NCBI GenBank assembly: GCA_016715365.1
Contig: JADKAM010000001.1
Location: 1,054,001-1,118,000, forward strand
DNA: 64,000 nt
Direction of reading: 5' to 3'
Source: Chitinophagaceae bacterium
GTDB taxonomy: Bacteria > Bacteroidota > Bacteroidia > Chitinophagales > Chitinophagaceae
Part shown: piece by piece, positions 55,620 through 64,000 of the stretch
Numbering within the stretch: the stretch's first letter is position 1
Layout: the number at the start of each line of letters is the position of its first letter
The notes under the pieces: generated by a model
Told to the model about the DNA's origin: nothing
Databases searched by the model: none
Seen by the model: only the letters and a program-made list of their open reading frames with translations
Made by a program: the position numbers and the translations under genes

Positions 55620-56582
55620 ATGAAACAAGTTGAAATAAATGACAAAAGCAGAAGAGATTTTATAAAAAATGCTGCAATTGTAACGGCTGTTACTGCCACC
55701 TGTGGCAGTTTGGCCTGTTCCTGTTCTTCCAAAAAGGAAGTTGTTGGCAACAAAGTAAAACTATTGTCTCCTGATGGAGAGATCGTTGAAATCGACTCTG
55801 CCTACCTCAATCACCACGAAAACATGGCTGTTTTATCTCAGCATGAACAAAGAGTTGGTATTGCAGGAAAAAAGTTTGTGATGGTGGTTGACCTGGCACG
55901 TTGCAAGAATGCACGTAAATGTATTACTGCCTGTCAAAAACATCATTACCGCCCCGAAGATAAAGAATGGCTTACCGTAAAGCTGATGCGGGATAGCGAA
56001 AAATCGGCGCCCTACTGGTTTCCTAAACAATGTTTTCATTGCGATAACCCGCCTTGCGTAAAAGTATGTCCGGTGGATGCTACTTTTAAAAGGCAGGATG
56101 GATTGGTGTTGATAGATAATGACCGCTGCATTGGTTGTAAATTCTGTATGGCAGCATGCCCTTATTCAACCCGTGTTTTTAACTGGGATGAACCTGAATT
56201 GCCACTGGATATAATGAATCTATCTTACAATGCAGAGACAGGTGTGCCGGCAAAAGTAGGTACGGTTGAAAAATGCGACTTCTGTCCCGACAGGTCAAGA
56301 GAAGGGTTATTGCCACCTTGTGTAGAATCTTGCCCCAATGGTGTATTTTATTTTGGTGATGAAAATGAAGATACAGTTACCAATGGTGACGAAACACTAA
56401 GTTTTACCCAACTGATAAAAGACCGTGCCGGGTACAGGTTTTTGGAAGAACTGGGTACCAAGCCAAGGGTTTATTACCTGCCTCCAAAAGACAGGCAGTT
56501 TCCGGTAGAGCGTGGATACGAAAACCTGCCTGATACTATTAAAGCAAGATTTAAAGATATAATGGAACCAGGGAAAAAATAA
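55620..56582 (+). CDS. Tat-exported 4Fe-4S dicluster protein (NrfC/DmsB-like)
   Basis: 320 residues. Twin-arginine signal SRRDFIKNAAIV, then a Cys-rich lipobox-like stretch (CGSLACSC). Four ferredoxin Cys groups: RCKNARKCITACQ (one Cys short, Ala in the second position), CFHCDNPPCVKVCP, CIGCKFCMAACPY and CDFCPDRSREG...PPCVESCP. The family passes electrons between a quinone-linked membrane subunit and a partner. The first cluster has only three Cys and may be a 3Fe-4S or need an outside ligand. The next gene is an NrfD-like quinone subunit at 42 bases. Confidence 0.82.
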   Translation: MKQVEINDKSRRDFIKNAAIVTAVTATCGSLACSCSSKKEVVGNKVKLLSPDGEIVEIDSAYLNHHENMAVLSQHEQRVGIAGKKFVMVVDLARCKNARKCITACQKHHYRPEDKEWLTVKLMRDSEKSAPYWFPKQCFHCDNPPCVKVCPVDATFKRQDGLVLIDNDRCIGCKFCMAACPYSTRVFNWDEPELPLDIMNLSYNAETGVPAKVGTVEKCDFCPDRSREGLLPPCVESCPNGVFYFGDENEDTVTNGDETLSFTQLIKDRAGYRFLEELGTKPRVYYLPPKDRQFPVERGYENLPDTIKARFKDIMEPGKK

Positions 56583-56624
56583 TCCCGGTCATGGATATTA
56601 CCAGTATTTTAAAATGTAAATTTT

Positions 56625-57995
56625 ATGGAACTAAATACTTACGAGCAGGAAGCTTTTAACTACCAGCGTCCCAATATAGAAAAGTTTGGAAAAAAGAATA
56701 TGATGTGGAGTATCTTCTTTTTGGTATGGATATTAATTGGAGGTTATGCATTATATCTGCAAATTGCCAAAGGCCATATTGTAACAGGTATGCGTGATAA
56801 TGTGGTGTGGGGCCTCTTCATTGTAAACTTTATCTTTTTTATTGGCCTTAGTTATGCCGGGGCAATTATAGGTGGTGTATTACACCTGCTTAAAGTACCC
56901 TGGGGCAAGCCCATCGTACGTTTGGCCCAGATGATGACACTCATTTCGGTTATTGTTGGACCTATATTTATTCTGCTATGCGTAGGCCGGTTCGACCGAT
57001 TGCATCACCTCTTCATTTATCCACGTATACAATCGCCTATGACCTGGGATGTAATGGCTGTTGTTACTTTTTTTGCAGGGGCTGTATTATTTCTGTATAT
57101 GGCACTGATAAAAGATTTTGCGGTGTATCGTGATGCCAAAATGAATATTCCAAAATGGAGACAAAAACTATATAAGATCTTAGCGATTGGTTACCGTGGA
57201 GCAGCCAGCCAAAAAAGGCATTTGCTTATATCGCAGAACCTGCTTGCAATCATTATGATACCCTTGTCAATTATTGTAGCGTCAATACTCTCCTGGATAT
57301 TTGGAATGACTTTAAGACCGGGCTGGCATAGCACAATCTTTGGTCCTTACTTTGTTTTGGGCGCTGTGTACTCAGGTTGTGGTGTATTAATTGTAGCCAT
57401 GTGGGTATACAGAAAAATGTATAAACTGGAACACTATTTTACCAATAAACACTTTACATACCTGGGTTATGGCATGATGGTGTTGGGGGCCGGATATGGT
57501 TATTTTACTTTCTCAGAATATTTTACAGGCTGGTTTGGATCTGCAAAATGGGACAATGAAGTAATTAATAAACTTTTTAGTTTTCATGAATATGGTGGCT
57601 GGACATTCTTTGCCAATTTTGCAGGTATTATTATCCCAATCTTAATTGTGGCAATTCCCAAAACAAGAAAACCTACCTGGATAGCGCTGGCTGCCTTTAT
57701 AATGGTGATGGCATTGTGGGTAAAGCGTTATCTTATTATTGTTCCAACACTTGAAACACCTGCTCTGCCTATGCAGGATACAAGAACTGAATTTGTAAAG
57801 TATTCTGCAACCTGGCCTGAATGGGCACTTACATTTGCAGGTATTGCTGCATTTCTTTTATTTTTTACACTCATCTCAAAATTTGTAACGGTAGTGCCGG
57901 TATCTGGCCTGGAAGAATATAATTTCCCGCATGAACCACATCACCACGATCACGAACCTGTTAGCGTAAAGAAAGAAGAAATAAAAACTGTTTAA
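56625..57995 (+). CDS. nrfD: NrfD/PsrC-family quinone-linked membrane protein
   Basis: 456 residues with about ten membrane helices. NrfD-family features are the opening motif NYQRPNIEKFGKKN, the charged and aromatic loop RLHHLFIYPRIQSPMTWDVM, and the ending LISKFVTVVPVSG. It takes up or delivers quinol electrons and passes them to the 4Fe-4S partner. The C-terminus carries a His-rich tail (FPHEPHHHDHEP), which could bind metal. No molybdopterin subunit is present in the window, so the role differs from classic DmsABC or NrfABCD. The closest functional analogue may be alternative complex III-like modules. Confidence 0.82.
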   Translation: MELNTYEQEAFNYQRPNIEKFGKKNMMWSIFFLVWILIGGYALYLQIAKGHIVTGMRDNVVWGLFIVNFIFFIGLSYAGAIIGGVLHLLKVPWGKPIVRLAQMMTLISVIVGPIFILLCVGRFDRLHHLFIYPRIQSPMTWDVMAVVTFFAGAVLFLYMALIKDFAVYRDAKMNIPKWRQKLYKILAIGYRGAASQKRHLLISQNLLAIIMIPLSIIVASILSWIFGMTLRPGWHSTIFGPYFVLGAVYSGCGVLIVAMWVYRKMYKLEHYFTNKHFTYLGYGMMVLGAGYGYFTFSEYFTGWFGSAKWDNEVINKLFSFHEYGGWTFFANFAGIIIPILIVAIPKTRKPTWIALAAFIMVMALWVKRYLIIVPTLETPALPMQDTRTEFVKYSATWPEWALTFAGIAAFLLFFTLISKFVTVVPVSGLEEYNFPHEPHHHDHEPVSVKKEEIKTV

Positions 57996-58007
57996 AAAAT
58001 ATTTTTA

Positions 58008-58944
58008 TGAAAGAAGTATTTATAAAATCCGCATTCAGAAAAATACTCCGGTATGGATGGATGCTGCTATTGTGTTTACCGGTAAACCTTTTGCACAAAC
58101 AGACAGTGCGGCAACTAAAGAAACCGAAACCAAAGAGGAAGCATCCCTGATTTCTCCTTCACTTGATTTTATTGTGGTGCAAAAATCAGACAATACAATA
58201 GACCTGAAAGCAACAGTAAAAGCTAAAATAAAAGGTACGTTTTTAAATCTTCGGTTGCTGAAGATCACATTTTTGCAGGTAAGTGATACCACAGAGAAAA
58301 ACCTCGGATTTATAATAACCGATGAGAGAGGAAAGGCAACACTTAATGTAAAAAATGAGGCTTTAATCATGGCAAAAGACGGCAGCCTGAATTTTAAAGC
58401 ATCATTTGCCGGCAATAAGCAAATGGAAACGGCTGATGGGGAAGTGACTGTAAAAAAAGCACAACTTCAGATCACACCTGTTAAAGAAGATTCTTTATTA
58501 ACTGTAAAAGTAAAATTTGTTGCACCCGGTGCAGCCGATTCAGCAGGCAAAGATTTAACGATCGGCATATTTGTTAATCGTAGCTTTAACCCGTTAAAGA
58601 TAGGCGAAGGCACCACCGATGAGAATGGAGAAGTAACCGTTGAGATACCAGCCAACCTGCCGGGGGATGATAAAGGAAATATTACCCTGCTTGCAAAAAT
58701 TGATGAAAATGAAAATTATGGAAACCTGGAAGCCAGTGTTACCCAGCAGTGGGGAATACCGGTATCTGATAAGCAAGTTGACCAGCCCAGGGCTTTATGG
58801 AGTGTTCACCCGCCCATTTGGATGCTGGTTACATTTATTGCATTGATGGTTATTGTATGGGGTCACTTTCTGGTTATTGTTTATGAACTTTTCAGGTTAA
58901 GAAAAGAAGAACCTCACCAACCCAATCCGATAACCAACACTTAA
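58008..58944 (+). CDS. Membrane-anchored periplasmic protein, one indel
   Basis: About 312 residues. The ATG at 58008 starts MKEVFIKSAFRKILRYG and a signal helix that should end NLFAQ, but the frame as given is broken; adding a T to the T-run at 58090-58093 joins it to the long open frame starting with QTDSAATKETETK. The mature part holds two or three Ig-like segments (DERGKATLNVKN, TDENGEVTVEIP). The C-terminus is a membrane helix (PPIWMLVTFIALMVIVWGHFLVI). No haem or Fe-S ligand is present. It could be a scaffold holding the NrfD complex to the periplasmic cytochrome. It lies 12 bases after nrfD and 63 bases before the cytochrome gene. Confidence 0.62.
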
Positions 58945-59007
58945 CGCAATAGTAGAAATATAATTCCTAACTTTATTATAAATTTAAAAACCAATAAAAC
59001 AACAAAC

Positions 59008-59412
59008 ATGAAAAAGAAAATTTCGATAATCCTTGCAAGCTCCTTTTTAGTACTTATGCTTGCATTTTCTCCTAAAGGAACAGATCAGAAACCATGGCCG
59101 GTACCAGATGCAGATAAAAACAAAGTAAATCCATTAAAAGGTGATGCAGCCTCCATTGCTACAGGCAAAGCATTGTACAATACCCATTGCAAATCATGTC
59201 ATGGAACCAAAGGAAAAGGAGATGGTACAAAAGCAGCACAATTGGATACCGAATGTGGTGATTTCTCCTCTGCAGCTTTTCAGGCACAAACCGACGGTTC
59301 TTTGTTTTACAAAACAAAAGTCGGAAGAAAAGATATGCCTTCTTATAAAACAAAAATACCCGATGCTAATGATATGTGGGCCGTGGTAAATTATATGAGA
59401 ACATTTAAATAA
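59008..59412 (+). CDS. Mono-haem cytochrome c
   Basis: 134 residues. Signal or anchor helix MKKKISIILASSFLVLMLAF. Canonical haem site CKSCH (Cys61, Cys64, His65) in YNTHCKSCHGTKGKGDG and axial Met110 in KDMPSYK, the normal class I pattern. It carries electrons in the periplasm, probably between the NrfD-type complex and a terminal reductase. It closes the plus-strand island and is followed by a strong terminator. Confidence 0.9.
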   Translation: MKKKISIILASSFLVLMLAFSPKGTDQKPWPVPDADKNKVNPLKGDAASIATGKALYNTHCKSCHGTKGKGDGTKAAQLDTECGDFSSAAFQAQTDGSLFYKTKVGRKDMPSYKTKIPDANDMWAVVNYMRTFK

Positions 59413-59439
59413 GACGACTTTTTAAAGATTGATTGCTAT

Positions 59440-59476
59440 AAAAAAGTTCAGCTGCTTAATGCAGGTGAACTTTTTT
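59440..59476 (+). terminator. Terminator after the cytochrome c gene
   Basis: An outer stem AAAAAAGTTCA / TGAACTTTTTT and an inner stem CTGC/GCAG around TTAAT, ending in a T6 run, 28 bases past the stop. Confidence 0.85.
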
Positions 59477-59635
59477 GTTTAACGGGCGTGTTGTGCCACG
59501 GTAGGGTTGTATTTAACGAAGGCTCCCGTAAACGTACTGTTATTGTTTTTTCCAGTCTTTAATCAGTAATTTTACAACTTCACATATTGCTTTTTGCTAT
59601 TGGGCAAAGCCCGGAAAATTAACTACTGGTTTATT

Positions 59636-62600
59636 ATGTCATTTACACTTCAGAACAAAGTACGTATTGTAACAGCTGCCGCCTTATTTGATGGACACGA
59701 TGCTGCCATTAATATCATGCGCCGTATCATGCAAAGCAAAGGTGCCGAAATTATTCACCTCGGCCACAACCGCAGCGTGGCTGAAATTGTAGAATGCGCC
59801 ATTGAAGAAGATGTGCAGGGCATTGCCATTACCAGTTACCAGGGCGGCCATGTTGAGTTTTTTAAATACATGAAAGACCTGCTGAATGAAAACGGTTGCG
59901 GTCATATTAAAATATTTGGCGGTGGTGGCGGTACCATCTTACCAAGTGAAATTGAAGAACTACACAATTACGGTATTACAAGAATTTACAGCCCTGATGA
60001 TGGCCGACACATGGGGTTGGAAGGGATGATTGAAGATGTGGTTAAAACCTGCGACTTTACCCTGAATGGGAATGGTGATTACAAAACAGCTATGACCCTG
60101 GGTGAAGTAAATGACGTAAGAAAAATTGCCAGGCAGATAACGAATGTAGAGAACGGATTGCCTGCAAATAATGGTAAAGATGTGTCAGTTAAAAAAATAC
60201 CTGTATTAGGAATTACAGGAACCGGTGGCGCAGGAAAGTCTTCAGTAACAGATGAAATAGTAAGACGGTTTTTGAATGGCTACACGGATAAGACGATCGC
60301 GGTAATTTCTGTAGATCCCTCCAAGAAAAAAACAGGAGGCGCTTTGTTGGGAGACCGCATCAGAATGAATTCCATTTCTTCTCCACGGGCTTATATGCGT
60401 AGCCTTGCTACAAGAGAAAGTGATAAAGCATTGAGTGAATATGTGCAGGAAGCCATTGATATCTGCAAAGCAGCTAACTACGATTTTATTATTTTAGAAA
60501 GTGCAGGCGTTGGCCAAAGTGATGCTTCTATTTTGGATTATGTTGATGTGAGTATGTATGTGATGACACCCGAATATGGTGCCGCATCGCAACTGGAAAA
60601 AATAAACATGCTTGATTATGCCGATGTGGTTTGTGTAAATAAATTTGATAAGGCCGGGGCATTGGATGCCTTGCATGATGTACGCAAGCAATACAAACGC
60701 AATCATACTTTGTGGGATGCAAAGGATGAAGAGTTACCCATCATTGGTACCATTGCCGCACAGTTTAATGATACCGGTGTAAATGAATTGTTTGAAAGGC
60801 TGATGGAGAAAATCGCAGAGAAATGTGATGTACGTTTTTCTGGCAAGATCACACATCATGCACATACAAAAGATACATTCAGCCAGTCAACCATCATACC
60901 GCCTAAAAGAGTAAGATACCTGGCAGAGATTGCTGAAACTATTTCGGCTTACGATAACTGGGTTATTGAGCAATCAACCATTGCAACAAAATTGTACCAG
61001 CTGGATGGAACCCTGACAACGGCGTCAACCCTGTCAGGGATTGTAAAGGAAGAGTTACAAAAAATAAAAGCGAATCTTGAAGAACAATTACATCCTGATT
61101 GTAAAAAACTAATTCAATCCTGGCCGGAAGTTTTAGAACGCTATAAAAAAGAATTTTACGAATTTAAAGTACGGGATAAAGTAATTAAGCAACCGCTTAC
61201 TTATAAAAGTTTATCAGGTACGGTGCTGTCAAAAGTCATCTTACCAAAATATAAAGACTGGGGCGATATTTTAAAATGGCAGCTGCAGGAAAATGTGCCG
61301 GGCGAATTTCCATTTACTGCAGGTGTGTTTCCGCTAAAGCGTGAAGGAGAAGATCCTACACGCATGTTTGCCGGTGAAGGCGGGCCCGAAAGGACCAACA
61401 GGCGTTTTCATTATGTTAGCCTGGGCCAGCCTGCAAAGCGCCTCAGCACTGCGTTTGACAGCGTTACCTTATATGGCGAAGATCCGGATTACCGTCCTGA
61501 TATATATGGTAAGGTTGGTAACAGCGGTGTAAGTGTCGCATCGGTTGATGATGCAAAAAAATTATACAGTGGTTTTGATTTGTGCGATCCCAAGACATCT
61601 GTAAGCATGACCATTAATGGCCCGGCACCCATGCTGCTGGCATTTTTTATGAATGCAGCCATTGATCAGCAGTGCGAAAAATATATCGTTGAAAATAACC
61701 TGAAAGATGAAGTAAATAAAAAAATTGAGGCGTTATACAGTGTTGGCTCTCTTCCAAAATATGTTGGTGTAGATGGTAAAGAAATTGTTCCTGTAAAAGG
61801 AGAATTGGACGGTGCGTTGCCACAGGGAAATAATGGTTTGGGATTACGCCTTTTGGGATTAAGCGGCTCGGATGTGTTACCGCCTGATGTTTATGCCGGG
61901 ATAAAAGCAAAAGCTTTAGCAACAGTGCGTGGTACGGTGCAGGCCGATATTTTAAAAGAAGACCAGGCGCAAAATACCTGCATCTTCTCTACCGAATTTG
62001 CATTAAAACTGATGGGTGATGTGCAGGAATATTTTATTACCAACAACGTGCAGAATTTTTATAGTGTAAGTATCAGTGGTTATCATATTGCGGAAGCAGG
62101 CGCTAATCCAATTACACAACTGGCATTTACGTTATCAAACGGATTTACTTATGTAGAGTACTACTTAAGCCGCGGAATGAATATTGATGATTTTGCGCCC
62201 AATCTTTCTTTTTTCTTCAGCAATGGTATGGATCCTGAATATAGTGTGATTGGAAGAGTAGCCAGGAGAATCTGGGCCAAGGCCATGAAAAATAAATACA
62301 AGGCCAACGACAGGAGCCAAAAACTAAAATATCATATTCAAACATCTGGTCGCAGTTTGCATGCACAGGAAATTGATTTTAATGATATACGCACAACCCT
62401 GCAGGCACTGTATGCCATTTATGATAATTGTAATTCTTTACACACCAACGCTTATGACGAAGCTATTACAACACCTACCGAGGAGAGTGTTAGAAGAGCA
62501 ATGGCCATTCAGCTAATCATCAATAGAGAGTTGGGCACAGCAAAAAATGAAAACCCCAACCAGGGTGCATTTTTAATTGAAGAGCTAACAGATATTGTGG

Positions 62601-63028
62601 AAGAAGCAGTGATGGCCGAGTTTCATCGCTTGACAGAGCGTGGTGGTGTATTAGGTGCAATGGAACGTATGTACCAGCGTAATAAAATTCAGGAAGAGAG
62701 TTTGTACTACGAAACTTTAAAACATACCGGTGAATATCCCATTGTTGGTGTAAATACTTTCTTAAACAAAAAAGGCAGTCCTACTATTTTACCAACAGAA
62801 GTGATCCGTTCTACTACAGAAGAAAAAGAATTTCAGATAAAAACCCTGCAGTCTTTTCACAAACGCCACGTAGCAAAAAGTGCCGCTATGTTGAAACAAT
62901 TGCAACAGGCCGCTGTCAACAATGAAAATCTTTTTGAAGAATTAATGGAAACGGTGAAGTATTGTTCGCTGGGGCAAATTACCAATGCGCTGTATTCAGT
63001 AGGTGGACAGTACAGAAGAAATATGTAA
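59636..63028 (+). CDS. icmF: Fused isobutyryl-CoA mutase (IcmF)
   Basis: 1,130 residues from the ATG at 59636 (an upstream TTG would add 14 residues). IcmF swaps isobutyryl-CoA and n-butyryl-CoA using coenzyme B12. Order: B12-binding domain (RIVTAAALFDGHDAAINIM, cobalt ligand His21; SYQGGHVEFFKY), a MeaB-like GTPase (GTGGAGKSS about 194-202, VISVDPSKKKTGGALLGDRIRM), and the mutase domain with the TIM-barrel start FPFTAGVFPLKREGEDPTRMFAGEGGP. The fused layout with an N-terminal B12 domain separates it from MutAB. It stands alone after a terminator, and no acyl-CoA or MeaB genes are next to it. Confidence 0.93.
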   Translation: MSFTLQNKVRIVTAAALFDGHDAAINIMRRIMQSKGAEIIHLGHNRSVAEIVECAIEEDVQGIAITSYQGGHVEFFKYMKDLLNENGCGHIKIFGGGGGTILPSEIEELHNYGITRIYSPDDGRHMGLEGMIEDVVKTCDFTLNGNGDYKTAMTLGEVNDVRKIARQITNVENGLPANNGKDVSVKKIPVLGITGTGGAGKSSVTDEIVRRFLNGYTDKTIAVISVDPSKKKTGGALLGDRIRMNSISSPRAYMRSLATRESDKALSEYVQEAIDICKAANYDFIILESAGVGQSDASILDYVDVSMYVMTPEYGAASQLEKINMLDYADVVCVNKFDKAGALDALHDVRKQYKRNHTLWDAKDEELPIIGTIAAQFNDTGVNELFERLMEKIAEKCDVRFSGKITHHAHTKDTFSQSTIIPPKRVRYLAEIAETISAYDNWVIEQSTIATKLYQLDGTLTTASTLSGIVKEELQKIKANLEEQLHPDCKKLIQSWPEVLERYKKEFYEFKVRDKVIKQPLTYKSLSGTVLSKVILPKYKDWGDILKWQLQENVPGEFPFTAGVFPLKREGEDPTRMFAGEGGPERTNRRFHYVSLGQPAKRLSTAFDSVTLYGEDPDYRPDIYGKVGNSGVSVASVDDAKKLYSGFDLCDPKTSVSMTINGPAPMLLAFFMNAAIDQQCEKYIVENNLKDEVNKKIEALYSVGSLPKYVGVDGKEIVPVKGELDGALPQGNNGLGLRLLGLSGSDVLPPDVYAGIKAKALATVRGTVQADILKEDQAQNTCIFSTEFALKLMGDVQEYFITNNVQNFYSVSISGYHIAEAGANPITQLAFTLSNGFTYVEYYLSRGMNIDDFAPNLSFFFSNGMDPEYSVIGRVARRIWAKAMKNKYKANDRSQKLKYHIQTSGRSLHAQEIDFNDIRTTLQALYAIYDNCNSLHTNAYDEAITTPTEESVRRAMAIQLIINRELGTAKNENPNQGAFLIEELTDIVEEAVMAEFHRLTERGGVLGAMERMYQRNKIQEESLYYETLKHTGEYPIVGVNTFLNKKGSPTILPTEVIRSTTEEKEFQIKTLQSFHKRHVAKSAAMLKQLQQAAVNNENLFEELMETVKYCSLGQITNALYSVGGQYRRNM

Positions 63029-63060
63029 TTGGTATCCTTAACTTTTTATGCTTTTTTTAA

Positions 63061-63537
63061 TTATCTGCCTAAAGGAACTATCAGCGAAAGTTTACATTGC
63101 CGGGCCCTGTTATTTGCAAATCCATTTTGCAGCCCCGGAATAGAAATACGATCCGTAGTTGCTTTCAGTTTTGCTTTCCTGGCTTCACGTTTTAAATCGC
63201 TTGCTTTCTTTGAAAAATGAATGCTGTATAATGCTGCAGCTATTCCAACAAGGGTTACAGCGGAACCTATGATGATTTCATTATTATGATTTTTAGTGTT
63301 TCTGACATAACTACCATTCACATCATAATAATCAATATAACCTACTTTATCGGCAAGGCCATAAATTAAAATGCCTATACCACCCGCTGCGATTACAGGA
63401 CCTGTTGCAACGAGGATGGTACTTGTAGTTCTGGCTCTGCGTGATTTTCTTATTAATTCATCGTGCGAATCCTGCGCAAAGGTTGAAGTGCTAATGCTTA
63501 AAAGAATAAGGATTGAGAGTAGTTTTTTCATTTTCAT
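63061..63537 (-). CDS. Exported two-helix membrane protein, paralogue 1
   Basis: 158 residues from the ATG at 63537, which gives a clean signal peptide (MKMKKLLSILILLSISTSTFAQ); a longer start at 63573 runs into the terminator stem and is unlikely. Two hydrophobic helices follow (TTSTILVATGPVIAAGGIGILIYGLA and EIIIGSAVTLVGIAAALYSIHF) and then a basic stretch (KKASDLKREARKAKLKA) and a conserved end (TTDRISIPGLQNGFANNRARQCKLSLIVPLGR). Unknown function. It is nearly the same as the next gene on the right; the pair arose by tandem duplication. Confidence 0.6.
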   Translation of the reverse strand: MKMKKLLSILILLSISTSTFAQDSHDELIRKSRRARTTSTILVATGPVIAAGGIGILIYGLADKVGYIDYYDVNGSYVRNTKNHNNEIIIGSAVTLVGIAAALYSIHFSKKASDLKREARKAKLKATTDRISIPGLQNGFANNRARQCKLSLIVPLGR

Positions 63538-63569
63538 AATCTTTAAGTGAGCAATTTTTTTTACAGGTT

Positions 63570-63610
63570 GCAATAAAAAACCGGAACAATCTGCTCCGGT
63601 TTTTTATTGC
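63570..63610 (-). terminator. Terminator between the tandem paralogues
   Basis: A perfect 16-base stem GCAATAAAAAACCGGA / TCCGGTTTTTTATTGC with a nine-base loop, T-rich on both strands. It lies 10 bases past the stop of the right paralogue. Confidence 0.9.
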
Positions 63611-63619
63611 TGTTTTTAA

Positions 63620-64000
63620 TTATCTGCCTAAAGGAACTATCAGCGAAAGCTTAAATTGCCGGGCCCTGTTATTTGCAAACCCGTTTTGCAAACCCGGAAT
63701 AGAAATACGGTCCGTAGATGCTTTCAGTTTTGCTTTCCTGGCTTCACGTTTTAAATCGCTTGCTTTGTTTGAAAAATGAATGCTGGTTAAAGCAAGGGCT
63801 ATACCGGCAGCTGCACCCGCAGCACCAATTATAATTTCAGTGGTATATTTTTTGGCGGGGGCATCTCCAACGTAATTACCATTTGCATCAAATAGAGGTT
63901 CGGGTTCGGCTATTTCATTTTGCAATAATCCATAAATTAATGTTCCAATACCGCCAGCTGCAATAACCGGCCCGGTTGCAACCATAATGGTACTGGTAGT
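63620..64000 (-). CDS. Exported two-helix membrane protein, paralogue 2 (partial)
   Basis: Cut by the window edge: the frame is open to 64000 and the codons upstream of the internal ATG at 63985 still match the paralogue (TTSTIMVATGPVIAAGG). The helices, the basic SNKASDLKREARKAKLKAS stretch and the end IPGLQNGFANNRARQFKLSLIVPLGR are all conserved with the left copy. The linker differs (FDANGNYVGDAPAKKY here). Function unknown. Confidence 0.6.
   Translation of the reverse strand, partial: TTSTIMVATGPVIAAGGIGTLIYGLLQNEIAEPEPLFDANGNYVGDAPAKKYTTEIIIGAAGAAAGIALALTSIHFSNKASDLKREARKAKLKASTDRISIPGLQNGFANNRARQFKLSLIVPLGR

Noticed and set aside
63538..63573. Longer N-terminus for the left paralogue
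   Set aside because: It would overlap the terminator stem and place polar residues before the signal peptide.
1..64000. CRISPR arrays, tRNA, rRNA, prophage or transposase genes
   Set aside because: No repeat-spacer pattern, cloverleaf-like sequence, rRNA stretch, integrase or transposase was seen.

Overview
This AT-rich 64 kb window looks like chromosome of a Bacteroidota bacterium, probably Chitinophagaceae-like. The reasons are type IX secretion (T9SS) style C-terminal sorting domains on several giant surface proteins, two TonB-dependent receptors, a GldA-like ABC ATPase, a Bacteroidota-type PSP1/RicT protein, lipoproteins with the usual Cys-Lys-Lys start, and TAnnTTTG promoter elements. 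The family assignment is an inference; no rRNA or tRNA gene was seen.

Layout. (1) 0-1 kb: gldA-like ATPase, minus strand. (2) 1.1-8.0 kb: a plus-strand cluster, the most unusual locus here: a SpeD homologue, a DUF4178 protein, a 57-residue membrane peptide, a DUF350 protein, a membrane-embedded aminopropyltransferase, an amine-oxidase-like lipoprotein and a His-containing polytopic membrane protein. It reads as a polyamine-type modification system working at the cell envelope. (3) 8-16.5 kb: housekeeping on the minus strand (ricT, holB, two glutathione peroxidases, comF-like, radA, two lipoproteins). (4) 17-25.6 kb: a TonB receptor, small membrane proteins, a winged-helix regulator, an ABC-2 exporter, a LolA-like protein and pdxA. 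(5) 25.8-51.2 kb: a surface-protein island with six predicted T9SS cargoes (three adhesin-like proteins with thrombospondin type 3 repeats, a PQQ sugar-dehydrogenase-like protein, an M1 aminopeptidase and a purple-acid-phosphatase-like protein) plus a TonB receptor. (6) 51.4-59.4 kb: rsmA, then an electron-transfer island: a beta-barrel protein and two lipoproteins with unusual haem motifs (minus strand), divergent from a small protein, a Tat-type 4Fe-4S protein, an NrfD-like membrane protein, a membrane-anchored protein and a cytochrome c. (7) 59.6-64 kb: the fused isobutyryl-CoA mutase icmF and two tandem paralogous membrane proteins, the last cut by the window edge.

Quality caveat. At least six genes, including essential holB, carry one or more frameshifts, almost all at short homopolymers. 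Reading through them restores family-like proteins. I treat them as probable sequencing or assembly indels and annotate each as one gene.

Repeats. Two intergenic copies of a ~115-nt element with terminal inverted repeats abut stop codons at 21.8 and 52.2 kb. Other short palindromic repeats lie at 9.6-9.7, 11.1, 12.8 and 12.9 kb, and a perfect 42-nt palindrome lies at 20.2 kb.
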